Shown: piece after piece, positions 1 through 8,819 of the stretch
How positions within the stretch are numbered: position 1 is the first letter of the stretch
Layout of the letters: every line of letters begins with the position of its first letter
Assembly: GCA_965116555.1 (NCBI GenBank)
Contig: OZ220698.1
Coordinates: forward strand, 558,001-622,000
Source: DAOUJH01 sp965116555
GTDB taxonomy: Bacteria > Chloroflexota > Dehalococcoidia > Lucifugimonadales > QGNO01
Reading direction: 5' to 3'
Length of the DNA: 64,000 nucleotides
Notes under the pieces: model-generated
What the model was told of the DNA's origin: nothing
What the model saw: the letters and a program-made list of their open reading frames with translations, nothing else
Database searches by the model: none
Made by a program: the position numbers and the translations under genes

Positions 1-429
1 GAGCGCGACCTCTACATCAAGGGCACGGTTGAGGGCTACGTAGACTCGGCTACCCGCAACTCCAAGAGAGACTCCGGCGACTTCACGATGGAAATAGCGT
101 TCAGCAACGGCGTAGCCTTCCCCGACCCGGACGCATTCAACCTGCTGCCGTTCCTGCCCAACTACAAGGGCGGAAACAACCCCACCGGTTGGGACAACCC
201 GGAGTGGATGTCTCGGTTCGAGCAGCAACTGGTGCTCGACTCTCAGGCTGAAAGAGGCCCCGTTCTGGCTGAAATGGCCCAGATCCTCTACGATGACGCC
301 GCTATGATAGGGACGCTTCGCCCTGGACTGGTCCACGGCATGAGGACCAACATCCATGACTACGTGCCGCCGTTCATCCACGCCGGCAACTACTCACTGG
401 AGAATGTCTGGCTTAGCGACATGATGTAA
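1..429 (+). CDS. Peptide-type ABC transporter substrate-binding protein, C-terminal part
   Basis: The reading frame is open from base 1, so the N-terminal signal and most of the protein lie upstream; about 142 residues are visible. The sequence (GWDNPEW followed by ILYDDAAMIG near the end) resembles the C-terminal lobe of extracellular solute-binding proteins family 5 (DppA/OppA type). These capture oligopeptides, nickel or other small solutes outside the membrane and deliver them to the permease pair. Two family-typical permeases follow directly, so this is the binding component of one importer. The actual ligand cannot be read from the sequence. Confidence 0.8.
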   Translation, partial: ERDLYIKGTVEGYVDSATRNSKRDSGDFTMEIAFSNGVAFPDPDAFNLLPFLPNYKGGNNPTGWDNPEWMSRFEQQLVLDSQAERGPVLAEMAQILYDDAAMIGTLRPGLVHGMRTNIHDYVPPFIHAGNYSLENVWLSDMM

Positions 430-448
430 CCGCCGGTTAAGCGTATGT

Positions 449-488
449 GATAAACTATGGCCGCCATCACTGGCGGCCATAGTTTATC
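449..488 (+). promoter_or_regulatory. Perfect 18-bp intercistronic hairpin between binding protein and permease
   Basis: Bases 449-466 and 471-488 are exact reverse complements around a 4-base TCAC loop, beginning GATAAACTATGG. It lies 20 bases after the binding-protein stop and just before the permease start. No T-run follows, so a simple intrinsic terminator is unlikely. Stable hairpins between binding protein and permease genes are known in ABC operons, where they protect the upstream mRNA and lower permease expression relative to the binding protein. That role is inferred here. Confidence 0.75.
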
Positions 489-498
489 TGGAGGGATA

Positions 499-1458
499 TT
501 GCGTAAGTACATCATAAGAAGAGTCCTACTTTTCATTCCAACGCTGATTGGCGTCTCCATCGCCATCTTCATAATCCTGCGTGTTATCCCCGGCGACATT
601 GCCTCCATCATCTTGGGCGGGCCGTCTGGTGAGGGCGCCTACTCGCTTGAAGAGTTGGAGGAGCTCCGCGAGCAGTTGGGTTTGAATCGTCCCATTGTGG
701 TCCAGTACTTTGACTGGGCATGGAGCATGCTCAGAGGAGACTTGGGCGACTCCTACCTGTTGAGCCGCCCCATATCGGATGAGCTGAGGAGGCAGTTCCC
801 GGTCACGCTTCAACTCGCCTTCTTCACCGCGCTGGTTGTCAGCGCCATAGCCATACCCATAGGCATATTGGCCGCTATCAAACGTGATTCCTGGTTGGAC
901 GTGGCGCTCCGCGGCTGGGCCATACTGGGGCTGGCCGCGCCCACCTTCTTTGTTGCTATTCTGTTCATACTGGGCCTCTCCCTCTATTTCAGGTGGCTGC
1001 CGCCGGTGGGCTTCGTCAACATGTGGGATGATCCCGTGACCAGCTTCCAGCAATTGATCTTCCCCGCAATGGCGCTTGGGTTCAGCAGCAATGGCCTGCT
1101 GCTAAGGATGACGCGCACGCAGCTCCTGGAGGTGATGGGAGAGGACTATGTGAGGACGGCCAGGGCAAAGGGCCTGGGAGAGCGTATTGTCATCTGGCGG
1201 CACGCCGTACGCAATGCACTGCTCCCCGTTGTGACAATCGGCGGCTTTCAGATTGGTGGGCTGCTGTCGGGGACTATAGTAATAGAAACCGTGTTCAACA
1301 TACCCGGCGTCGGATTGGGGCTGGTCAGAGGTCTCAACGCCAGGGACATGCCTCTGATTCAAGTGTACATTCTCTATTTCGCGGCAATGGCGCTGGCGGT
1401 GAACCTGATCGTCGATCTCACCTACGCCTGGTTGGATCCACGGATACGTTACGAGTAG
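499..1458 (+). CDS. ABC transporter permease, DppB family
   Basis: First of two inner-membrane permeases of a peptide/nickel-type importer. The N-terminus (MRKYIIRRV, then a hydrophobic helix) is the standard DppB start, and the cytoplasmic EAA loop that contacts the ATPase is visible as RTARAKGLGE about two thirds along. About six membrane segments are predicted by eye. I chose TTG 499, which has GGAGGG at 490-495. An in-frame ATG at 457 exists, but it lies inside the 449-488 hairpin and would add an untypical leader peptide. The second permease follows 7 bases later, so the two are translated together. Confidence 0.88.
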   Translation: MRKYIIRRVLLFIPTLIGVSIAIFIILRVIPGDIASIILGGPSGEGAYSLEELEELREQLGLNRPIVVQYFDWAWSMLRGDLGDSYLLSRPISDELRRQFPVTLQLAFFTALVVSAIAIPIGILAAIKRDSWLDVALRGWAILGLAAPTFFVAILFILGLSLYFRWLPPVGFVNMWDDPVTSFQQLIFPAMALGFSSNGLLLRMTRTQLLEVMGEDYVRTARAKGLGERIVIWRHAVRNALLPVVTIGGFQIGGLLSGTIVIETVFNIPGVGLGLVRGLNARDMPLIQVYILYFAAMALAVNLIVDLTYAWLDPRIRYE

Positions 1459-1465
1459 GAGCGAT

Positions 1466-2377
1466 ATGGCTAGACAGCCTGAAGGAACCGTAATCCAGGA
1501 ATCGTTTAGGGGGCAGACTCCGGCCAAGTGGTATGCCTACCTCCGCTCCTTTGCCCGCTTCATGCGCACTAAGCCGTTGGGAGCAATAGGAGTTATTCTG
1601 ATTGTTCTGTTTGTCTTGCTGGCAATAGCCGCGCCATCGGTTTCACCGCGTGATCCTGCTGAAATAGACGCTTTCAACATACTCGGTTCACCCACGTCTG
1701 AGCACCTGTTCGGCACGGATATGCTGGGACGCGATATGCTCAGCCGGACTATATGGGGATCTCGAGTCTCCATCTTCGTTGGGCTTGTCTCGATGATAGG
1801 CGCCAGCATAGTGGGCGCCGCGCTTGGTGTCACCAGCGCTTATTTCGTCGGCAAGTTCGACCTGATTGTGCAGCGCTTCATAGACGCTCTAACCGCCTTT
1901 CCCTCGCTGCTGCTGGCTATGGCTTTGGTCGCTGCCTTCGGTTCGTCGTTCATAAACGTGATAGCGGCGCTGGTCATCGTGTTCACGCCAAGGATCACGC
2001 GCGTCGTCCGCTCCGTGGCGCTCAGCATCAAGGAAATGCCGTACGTGGAGTCCAGCCGCGCCATTGGTTCTAACGATGTGCGGATCATGTTCAGGCACAT
2101 ACTTCCCAATACCTTCGCCTCTTTGATCATCGTGTCCTCCGGTTTGATCGGCAGCGCCATCGTAATAGAAGCGTCGCTGAGCTTCCTTGGAGTGGGCACA
2201 ACCAACCTCATTTCCTGGGGCGGCCTGCTCAGTGGAGAGGTAATGCAGTTCTTCACCGCCGCGCCGTGGATTGTTCTCTTCCCGGGAATAGCTCTTACGC
2301 TTCTGGTCTTTGGTGTGAACGTGTTGGGAGACGCCCTGCGCGACGTTCTGGATCCAAGGTTGAGAGGCAGAAACTAG
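1466..2377 (+). CDS. ABC transporter permease, DppC family
   Basis: Second permease of the importer, about 303 residues. A cytoplasmic N-terminal tail precedes the first membrane helix, as usual for DppC. The family signature FGTDMLGRDMLSR follows, and the EAA loop contains SSRAIGSNDVRIMF. The start ATG has AGGAGC 5 bases upstream. No DppD/DppF ATPase follows; the next genes are a small protein and an amidase. The ATPases must therefore be upstream of the window or elsewhere in the genome. Linkage to an amidase suggests an amide or peptide substrate, but this is inference. Confidence 0.88.
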   Translation: MARQPEGTVIQESFRGQTPAKWYAYLRSFARFMRTKPLGAIGVILIVLFVLLAIAAPSVSPRDPAEIDAFNILGSPTSEHLFGTDMLGRDMLSRTIWGSRVSIFVGLVSMIGASIVGAALGVTSAYFVGKFDLIVQRFIDALTAFPSLLLAMALVAAFGSSFINVIAALVIVFTPRITRVVRSVALSIKEMPYVESSRAIGSNDVRIMFRHILPNTFASLIIVSSGLIGSAIVIEASLSFLGVGTTNLISWGGLLSGEVMQFFTAAPWIVLFPGIALTLLVFGVNVLGDALRDVLDPRLRGRN

Positions 2378-2414
2378 CTACCCCCGGAGGTTTGGCTCTA
2401 GCAAGAGGGAGGCC

Positions 2415-2624
2415 ATGAGCAAGACCGAGGAAGCCGGAGACGAACTGTTTCAGATGATACTGGATCGGTACGGCGACCGGCTAACCAGCCAGGAGACTGA
2501 CGAGGTAAGGAAGATAGTCCGCAGAATTGCTAAGACCTCGGATGAGCTTCGCTCCGTACAGCTTGGCAACAGCGATGAGCCTATGGCGCTGTTCCAGCCG
2601 TATTCCGGTGAAGATGAATCCTGA
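2415..2624 (+). CDS. Small GatC/AtzG-like amidase partner
   Basis: A 69-residue helical, acidic protein with GAGGGAGG upstream of its ATG. Its second half (SDELRSVQLGNSDEP, then LFQPY) has the pattern of the extended tail of GatC and AtzG, small proteins that wrap around an amidase-signature enzyme and stabilise it. The downstream amidase starts inside this gene with an 11-base overlap, which argues for co-translation and a physical partnership. The similarity is short and was judged by eye, so the assignment is moderate. Confidence 0.6.
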   Translation: MSKTEEAGDELFQMILDRYGDRLTSQETDEVRKIVRRIAKTSDELRSVQLGNSDEPMALFQPYSGEDES

Positions 2625-4017
2625 GGTTGTATTCACCCCCCTGCGCGACCTTGCCGAACTGGTGCGCACAAAACAGGTCTCTTCCCTGGAACTGACCGAA
2701 ACATTCCTGGATAGACTGCAGGCTTACGGCCCCAGGTATAACGCCGTGGTGACCGTCACAACCGAGCGAGCCATGCGGCTAGCAGCCCGCGCCGACGAGG
2801 AGATCAAGGCGGGGAACTACAGGGGCCCTCTGCACGGCATCCCGTACGGCGTCAAAGACCTGCTGGCCACCTCCGGCGGCATACCGACCACCTGGGGCGC
2901 GGCGCCCTTCCGCAACCAGACCTTCGACTATGATGCTACCGTAATCAGGAAACTGGAGGATGCCGGGGCGGTTCTCGCAGCCAAGCTGGCCATGGTTGAA
3001 CTGGCTGGCGGTCTCGGCTACCGCTACCCCGAAGCCTCCTTTAGCGGGCCGGGGATCAATCCTTGGAATAGCGGTTACTGGACGGGCGGCTCTTCCAGCG
3101 GGTCGGGCGCCGCTGTTTCCGCGGGACTTGTCCCCTTCGCCCTGGGCTCGGAAACCGGCGGGTCAATACTCTCCCCGTCCAGCAGTTGCGGCGTGACCGG
3201 GATGAGGGCTACCTACGGCAGAGTGAGCCGATATGGTGCAATGGCCCTGAGTTGGACGTTGGACAAGATAGGCCCTATTGGTCTTACCGCTGATGATTGT
3301 GGAATTGTCCTCGATGTTATCTCAGGCTGGGATCCGGACGATCCATCCTCCTCGAAACGGCCGTACCGGTACGATTCCCAGTATGCCTTCAGCGGCCGGC
3401 CCAGGCTTGCCGTAGTTAGTGATGATATCCAGGGAATCCCGGCGGACGTGCGCGCCAATTTCGAGGAGTCTCTGCAGGTACTCTCCGCCGAAGCCGATAT
3501 CACTGAGATCAAGGCGCCGGACTTCCCATACGAGGCCGTCAATCAAACGATTCTCCAGGTCGAATCGGTCAGTGCGTTCGAGGATCTCATTGAGAGTGGA
3601 GTCGTGGCCGAGCTTACCGATCCTGGAAACCACTACGGCGGTTACGCACGCACTGCCGTGCTGGCTCGTGATTACCTGCGGGCTTTGCGCATCAGGCGCA
3701 AAGTTGCCTTGGAGATAGACGACCTGCTCTCCAGCTATGACGCCATAGTCTCTCCCACGAAGCCATTGACCTCCGTACCATTTGGAGAGGAGAAGGGCAG
3801 CGATGTGTCGCCTGCTCCCCGAAATACGGTCAGCTCATTGGCGAACCTGGCCGGGCTGCCCGCTATCTCGGTGCCCAACGGTTTTGGTGACCATAATCTG
3901 CCCACGGGCCTTAGATTCACAGGTAGGGCCTACAGGGAGAACACCGTTCTAGCCCTGGCTCGCATCTATCAGTCGCTTACCGACTGGCACTTGGAGCACC
4001 CGGAGGTGGCGGCATGA
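2614..4017 (+). CDS. Amidase signature family enzyme
   Basis: A 467-residue amidase-signature hydrolase that would cleave a carboxamide to acid and ammonia, or act as a transamidase. The Ser-cisSer-Lys triad is visible: Lys81 in YGVKDLL, Ser160 in TGGSSSGSG and Ser184 in SETGGS, with the family's usual 24-residue spacing between the two serines. ATG 2614 is chosen because the protein then begins MNPEVVFTPL, as family members do; a longer frame to 2527 would only run back through the small upstream gene. It ends in TGA that overlaps the ATG of the next gene. The substrate is unknown. Confidence 0.88.
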   Translation: MNPEVVFTPLRDLAELVRTKQVSSLELTETFLDRLQAYGPRYNAVVTVTTERAMRLAARADEEIKAGNYRGPLHGIPYGVKDLLATSGGIPTTWGAAPFRNQTFDYDATVIRKLEDAGAVLAAKLAMVELAGGLGYRYPEASFSGPGINPWNSGYWTGGSSSGSGAAVSAGLVPFALGSETGGSILSPSSSCGVTGMRATYGRVSRYGAMALSWTLDKIGPIGLTADDCGIVLDVISGWDPDDPSSSKRPYRYDSQYAFSGRPRLAVVSDDIQGIPADVRANFEESLQVLSAEADITEIKAPDFPYEAVNQTILQVESVSAFEDLIESGVVAELTDPGNHYGGYARTAVLARDYLRALRIRRKVALEIDDLLSSYDAIVSPTKPLTSVPFGEEKGSDVSPAPRNTVSSLANLAGLPAISVPNGFGDHNLPTGLRFTGRAYRENTVLALARIYQSLTDWHLEHPEVAA

Positions 4018-4541
4018 TTAAGCGTATGGCAAGAGTCCTCATATTTGACGGGCAGCTGTACGAAGAAGTCCGTGAAGGACAAACCGCGACTTTGGAAGCG
4101 CTGGCAGTGGTTCTTTTGGGAGGTATGTCTATAGCGCTGGGCTTGATCCTCGGCGTAGCCAGCGAGAACGACCTGGCGGGTCGTGGGGCAATAGTGCTCA
4201 GAAGCCTCTCCGCGGCTGCAGCGGGGTGGATAGCGGTTAGCCTTCTTGGCACGGTTATAGGCAGGTTGGTGAGGAGGAAGACCGTCCTCACCCATACGCT
4301 CCGTACCGTGGGCTATGCCAATGCTCCAGGCATATTCACCATCGTGATAGTGGTCGCCGCCAGCAATCAGTCGTTTGCCTTGATGCTCAATGCATTGATT
4401 CTGGGCTGGACAGTGCTGGCTATCTCGCAAGCAATCAGCCGGAGCATCGACATGCCCTTCTCGGTGGGGCTTTGGGCGGGACTCGTAGGTATACTGATCA
4501 TGATATCGATAAGAAACGTATTCACCAGCGTGTTGCTTTAG
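4014..4541 (+). CDS. Yip1-like integral membrane protein
   Basis: A 175-residue membrane protein. A short N-terminal segment (FDGQLYEEVREG) precedes about five hydrophobic helices, with a central TVGYANAPGIF typical of Yip1-domain proteins. ATG overlaps the amidase stop (ATGA), so it belongs to the same transcription unit. Bacterial Yip1-domain proteins have no agreed function. A role in the transport or amidase unit is only suggested by position. Confidence 0.65.
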   Translation: MIKRMARVLIFDGQLYEEVREGQTATLEALAVVLLGGMSIALGLILGVASENDLAGRGAIVLRSLSAAAAGWIAVSLLGTVIGRLVRRKTVLTHTLRTVGYANAPGIFTIVIVVAASNQSFALMLNALILGWTVLAISQAISRSIDMPFSVGLWAGLVGILIMISIRNVFTSVLL

Positions 4542-4548
4542 GTATAAT
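4521..4548 (+). promoter_or_regulatory. Sigma-70-type promoter before the UPF0104 gene
   Basis: TTCACC (4521-4526) and a consensus TATAAT (4543-4548) are separated by 16 bases, at the end of the Yip1-like gene. Transcription would begin near 4555, leaving a leader of about 125 bases before the membrane protein gene. The GGTATAAT core also occurs at two other putative promoters in the window. Confidence 0.5.
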
Positions 4549-4681
4549 GTGCTCTGTTTTTGCGAGAAGAGCTAATCGTAACAAGAGTAGGAATACGCAG
4601 GAATCCTGGAGAAATTCGTCTCAGTATTTTTAGCAAATTTCGTCACATGCGGCGTATCTATAGTTGAAGTACGGCGTGGGC

Positions 4682-5734
4682 ATGCAGAGCACAGAAGAAC
4701 CAAGTCAAACAGAAATTGAATCAGGAGCTTCCGTAGCGAAGCCAAGAAGCTCTCGGAAGTACCTGCTTCCTGCCCAGATAATAGTCGGATTGGGGCTTAG
4801 CGCCGTCTTGATCTGGCTGCTGTTCCGCGGCCTGGACTGGGCGAGGCTCTTTGAAACCCTGACGGCTTTCCCAATATATCTTTTCCTGCTGGCCCTGGGT
4901 GTGTTCCTTGTCGGTATCGCGGCAAGAGCCATGCGATGGTACATACTACTGCCCGGGGAACAACTGAGCTTCTTTCGCTTGTTCCTCATACAGAACGCGG
5001 GGATAGGCCTGAACAATCTGTCGCCGGTGCGGCTGGTCAGCGAGCCGGTGCAGTTGGCGCTGGTGGTAAGGCGGGGCGGCGTCAATACGGCAACCGCGCT
5101 TGCCACGCTGGTTGTGGAACATCTGATGGACGTATTCGCGGTGGCCGTCATCCTCGCCGTCAGCCTTATAGCCCTGCCGCAGTTGCGGGGCTTCAGCATA
5201 CAGGTGGGCGCTGTGATCATCCTGGCATTCCTTACCTTAGTTGTGCTTTTTGCCGTGGCCAAGGGAATGGATGCCGTGCCCGGGTCCAGCAGGCTGCCCT
5301 TCCTGCGCAAAGCTCTGGCCGCCGTTAAGGCCCTGGGAAGCTCACCGCTGCGTCTGTTCCTTTCGTTCGCGTCCACGTTGGTCCACTGGGGACTTCTCAG
5401 CCTGAGCGGTTGGATAATAGCCCAGGGTGTTGGCATAGACATCTCAGTAGCCGCTATGGTTGTGATCATTATGGGAAGCGTATTCTTTGTTTCCATAGTT
5501 CCCTCGGCTCCCGGCGGCATTGGAACGTTCCACGGCGCGGTGGTGTTCACAATGGCGCGGTTGGGCATAATCAACGAAGATGCGCTGGTATTTGGCTTCA
5601 TCATGCACATAATCCTGTTCATTCCATCGACACTGATAGCGATTATAGTGCTGCCCAGAGAAGGTATACGGCTCTTCGGCAAGTCTCCCAACCTGGCAGT
5701 GAATGGCAAGAAGGGAGAGAAGGCCCAGGCTTAG
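4682..5734 (+). CDS. UPF0104 / lysylphosphatidylglycerol synthase-type flippase-like membrane protein
   Basis: About 350 residues with roughly eight membrane helices. It matches the UPF0104 (LPG_synthase_TM) family: helix-rich, with N-terminal PAQIIVGLGLSAVLIWLLF, a central SPVRLVSEPVQLALV and the C-terminal SAPGGIGTFHGA motif. Relatives include the membrane half of MprF and AglD-like glycolipid proteins; most stand-alone members are uncharacterised. TTG 4664 and GTG 4676 are alternative in-frame starts; ATG 4682 was preferred although no clear ribosome-binding site is seen. It faces the suf operon, with 18 bases between the two stop codons. Confidence 0.75.
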   Translation: MQSTEEPSQTEIESGASVAKPRSSRKYLLPAQIIVGLGLSAVLIWLLFRGLDWARLFETLTAFPIYLFLLALGVFLVGIAARAMRWYILLPGEQLSFFRLFLIQNAGIGLNNLSPVRLVSEPVQLALVVRRGGVNTATALATLVVEHLMDVFAVAVILAVSLIALPQLRGFSIQVGAVIILAFLTLVVLFAVAKGMDAVPGSSRLPFLRKALAAVKALGSSPLRLFLSFASTLVHWGLLSLSGWIIAQGVGIDISVAAMVVIIMGSVFFVSIVPSAPGGIGTFHGAVVFTMARLGIINEDALVFGFIMHIILFIPSTLIAIIVLPREGIRLFGKSPNLAVNGKKGEKAQA

Positions 5735-5752
5735 GGTGGTTGAGGAAGCAGG

Positions 5753-6985
5753 TTAGCGGCTGTTGAAATACCCGAGGGCGTCTCGCAACGCTTGGACTAG
5801 AAAGTCCACTTCCTCATTGGTGTTGTAGACGTAGAAGCTGGCCCGCCCCGATGCGGCAAGCCCCAGTTTGCGGTGCATGGGCATCACGCAGTGGTGACCG
5901 GTGCGGATGGCTATACCCCTCTGATCCAAGAAGGTGCCAAGGTCGTGGGGGTGAACGTTGGGGTTGTTGAAGGTGACCAGGCCGCCGCGTATGGCGGGGT
6001 CTCTGGGACCTAGTATGTCCAGATCCTCTTCCAATGCCTTGAACTCACTCAGGGCGTAGGAGGTTATCTCCATTTCATGCCTGCGTACGTTCTCCATCCC
6101 CAGCGCTTGTAGATAATCTACGGCGGCGCCAAGTGCCACGGCGTCGGCGAAGTTGGGCGTGCCCGCTTCGAAGCGGTTGGGAAGATCGTTCCAGGTGGCG
6201 TGGTCGTACCAGACCTCGCGCACCATTTCGCCGCCGCGGAGGAAGGGGTCCATTCCTTCCAGCACGGAAGGTTTGACGTAGAGGACGCCAATACCGGGAG
6301 GGGCCATCATCTTGTGCCCCGAAAAGGCCAGGAAATCGCAGTCGATGCTTGTGACGTCCACCGGCATGTGAGGCACGCTTTGAGCGGCGTCGATAAGAAT
6401 GGCCGCGCCTACTGCATGGGCGCGCCGGGCCAGCTCTTCAACCGGGTTGGCCGCGCCGAGGAAGTTGGATACGTGCACCGCGGCCACCAGCTTGGTGCGA
6501 GGGTTGATCAGGTCGTCTAGGGATGTTGTATCCAGGGTTCCGTCGTCTGCTACAGGTATGTGACGCAGTGTTGCGCCAGTCATTGCGGCCACTTTCTGCC
6601 AGGGCACCAGGTTGCTGTGGTGTTCCATCTCCGTGGTCACTATTTCGTCGCCGGGGCCTATGTTCTGCATGGCCCAGGTGCTTGCCACCAGGTTGATAGC
6701 CTCCGTGGTGTTGCGGACAAAGATGACGCTTTCAACGGCGGGAGCCTTGATAAAATCGGCAACTTTCTGTCGGGCGGCCTCGTAGTGGTCGGTGGCCTCC
6801 ATGCTCAGGGTGTGTACCCCCCGGTGCACGTTGGAGTTGAAGCTCTGGTAGACCTCTACCAAGGCATCGATAACCTGCTGCGGCTTCTGTGAAGTGGCGG
6901 CATTGTCCAGGTAGACCAGGGGCACGCCGTTTACACTCCTGGAGAGGATGGGAAAGTCTTTGCGTATTTCTCTAGCGTTGAACAT
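5753..6985 (-). CDS. sufS: Cysteine desulfurase SufS
   Basis: A PLP enzyme of 410 residues that removes sulfur from cysteine and passes it as persulfide to SufU for Fe-S cluster assembly. Lys225 in SGHKMMAPP is the PLP lysine and Cys366 in RTGHHCVMP the persulfide-forming cysteine; His121-His122 of EMEHHSN sit in the cofactor site. It is the last gene of sufBCDUS and lies 7 bases after the restored end of sufU. This operon order (with U, without E) is typical of Gram-positive-type and Chloroflexi SUF systems. Confidence 0.95.
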   Translation of the reverse strand: MFNAREIRKDFPILSRSVNGVPLVYLDNAATSQKPQQVIDALVEVYQSFNSNVHRGVHTLSMEATDHYEAARQKVADFIKAPAVESVIFVRNTTEAINLVASTWAMQNIGPGDEIVTTEMEHHSNLVPWQKVAAMTGATLRHIPVADDGTLDTTSLDDLINPRTKLVAAVHVSNFLGAANPVEELARRAHAVGAAILIDAAQSVPHMPVDVTSIDCDFLAFSGHKMMAPPGIGVLYVKPSVLEGMDPFLRGGEMVREVWYDHATWNDLPNRFEAGTPNFADAVALGAAVDYLQALGMENVRRHEMEITSYALSEFKALEEDLDILGPRDPAIRGGLVTFNNPNVHPHDLGTFLDQRGIAIRTGHHCVMPMHRKLGLAASGRASFYVYNTNEEVDFLVQALRDALGYFNSR

Positions 6986-6992
6986 TTTGCTT

Positions 6993-7441
6993 TCAGCCGG
7001 CGGAGCTTTCCGCTATGGCGTCTTGAAGTGCGCTCCAAGTCAGAAGCGCGCATTTGATGCGTATGGGAAACTCCCGCACGCCCCGCAGTACGGCCAGCTC
7101 TCCTAAAGACTCCTCTGCTCTGGGCTTAGCTCTTTCCCCTGCATCATCCCTTTGAAGACCGCCACCATTTCACTGGCGTTCGCGACAGTGCCTCCCTTGA
7201 TTGCCTCCGTCATCATAGAAGCGGACGACTGGCTGATGGCGCACCCTTCACCGGCGAAGCCCACCTCTGAGACCAATCCGTCGTCGTTCAGCTTTGCCGT
7301 GAACACCACTCGGTCCCCACAGAAGGGGTTGAACCCCTCGGCTTTGAGGTCGGGTTCTTCCAGAAGGTGATGATTGCGCGGGTTCTTGTAGTGATCCAGG
7401 ACTATTTCTTGATATAGGGAGTCCAATCCTTCCATTTGCAT
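6993..7441 (-). CDS. sufU: Fe-S scaffold/sulfur acceptor SufU, frameshifted
   Basis: SufU accepts persulfide sulfur from SufS. Cys41 and Asp43 (NPFCGD) and Cys67 (GEGCAIS) are in the first frame, which stops early at TAG 7103. The missing C-terminus, including the fourth zinc ligand in RIKCALLTW, continues in the -1 frame to a TGA at 6993-6995. The break falls between 7111 and 7122, where GAGCAGAGG on the coding strand would read correctly if one G were added. No slippery heptamer is visible. A single-base deletion (sequencing, assembly or real) is more likely than programmed frameshifting. With the frame restored the length of about 149 is normal. Confidence 0.8.
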
Positions 7442-7471
7442 ATTATCGTGTCGTTCAGTTGGCTCTCCCGG

Positions 7472-8815
7472 TTACTCCTCCGGGGATGATTCCATGAGCC
7501 ACTCCTCCAGCTTGGAGTGGACAAGGCCGCTGACGTGTTCGCGCAGCTGGCCCTGGTGGATGCTGTCTATGACCTCGGCAACAAAGCCGTGTATGACGAA
7601 ATTGCGGGCGGTGGTCTCGTCCATTCCGCGAGAGCGCAGGTAGAACAACGCCTCGTCATCAATTTGGCCGCAGGCCGCGCCGTGGCCGCACCTTACGTCG
7701 TCCGTATACACCCAGAACGCGGGCTTGGTGTACGCTTCCGCTTCTTCGGATAGGAGGAGGTTCTTGTCCACCTGGTATGCGTTGACCCCGTTGGCGTCCT
7801 CGCGGACTATTATGCTACCGTGGAACACGGTGCGGGACTTGCCGTCCAGGATTCCCTTGTACAGCTCGTTGGCGGTGGTGTTGCCCTTGATGTGCTCTAT
7901 GATTACCTGGTTGTCCACGTGCTGCGTTCCTGTGGTCATATATAGCCCGTTGAGCAAGGTGGAAGCGCCCTCTTCCGTCATGCGGGCGTTGAGATTGTTC
8001 CTCACCAGGCCTCCACCCAGGTCTATATTGACCGATGAGAAGTAGCTGTCCCTGGCCAGCACCGCTTCCGTATTGGTTACGTGGTACGCCTTCTCGGAGT
8101 GGCGTTGCATCTTGTAGTACCTCAAAGAAGCGCCTGCGCCAAGCACGATCTCCGTGACCGCGTTGGATAGATAGATGCCGCTTGAGAGCCCCACGTGGCT
8201 TTCTATTATGCTCGCCGAAGCGTCCCGTCCCGTGTGTATAAGTACGCGAGGATACACGTCTATCTCTTCATCATGGCTGGTCGTGATGAACAGAAGGTGG
8301 ATGGGCTCTTCCAGCACGGCGCCGCTGTCCAGATGGACGAAAGCGCCGTCTTGGAGAAAGGCGGTGTTGAGAGCAACGAATGCGTTGTCGTCATAGTCTA
8401 CGTGCTGGGCTACGTGCTCCTCCGCCACGGAGGCGTCGCCGGACAGCATCGATGCTATGCTCTCTATCCTTGCGCCGTTGGGCAGAGAATCGAGAGAGGA
8501 TAGCTGCGGATTGAATCTGCCGTCCACGAACACGGCAAGGTGCCACCGGTCATTGCCCGGGTTGTAGGGAAGAAGCTGTGCGGGGTCTACGGCATTGAGC
8601 TGGGTGGCGGACTGGAAGGCGCGCCGGGCAAGGGGGCGAATGTCCGTGTACTTCCACTCTTCGTTGCCGCGCCGCGCTGTGGGGAACCCCAGTTCGTTGA
8701 ACCTGGCAAACGCCGACTTGCGCAGTTCTTGCACCCAAGAGGGGAGGGTAGGGTTCTCCAACGAATCGAAGGCGGTGGCGTAGTTCTCCAGGCTGGTTAG
8801 TTGCTTTGTTGCCAT
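7472..8815 (-). CDS. sufD: Fe-S cluster assembly protein SufD
   Basis: A 447-residue SufB/SufD-family beta-helix protein that pairs with SufB and two SufC ATPases to form the scaffold complex. The C-terminal core is recognisable: GKSRTVFHGSI, QVDKNLLLSEEAEA, DVRCGHGAACGQID, then LRSRGMDETTARN. The N-terminal part is divergent, as usual for SufD. It follows sufC by 4 bases and precedes sufU by 30. Its length fits the family. Confidence 0.93.
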   Translation of the reverse strand: MATKQLTSLENYATAFDSLENPTLPSWVQELRKSAFARFNELGFPTARRGNEEWKYTDIRPLARRAFQSATQLNAVDPAQLLPYNPGNDRWHLAVFVDGRFNPQLSSLDSLPNGARIESIASMLSGDASVAEEHVAQHVDYDDNAFVALNTAFLQDGAFVHLDSGAVLEEPIHLLFITTSHDEEIDVYPRVLIHTGRDASASIIESHVGLSSGIYLSNAVTEIVLGAGASLRYYKMQRHSEKAYHVTNTEAVLARDSYFSSVNIDLGGGLVRNNLNARMTEEGASTLLNGLYMTTGTQHVDNQVIIEHIKGNTTANELYKGILDGKSRTVFHGSIIVREDANGVNAYQVDKNLLLSEEAEAYTKPAFWVYTDDVRCGHGAACGQIDDEALFYLRSRGMDETTARNFVIHGFVAEVIDSIHQGQLREHVSGLVHSKLEEWLMESSPEE

Positions 8816-8819
8816 GTGA

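Noticed and set aside
457..498. ATG 457 as the DppB start
   Set aside because: It lies inside a perfect hairpin and lacks a ribosome-binding site; TTG 499 has GGAGGG and gives the family N-terminus.
4014..4017. UGA reassigned to an amino acid in this organism
   Set aside because: The amidase and several other genes end at UGA at normal family length, so UGA is a genuine stop here.
7103..7130. Programmed -1 frameshift in sufU
   Set aside because: No slippery heptamer or stimulatory structure is evident; a one-base deletion explains it more simply.
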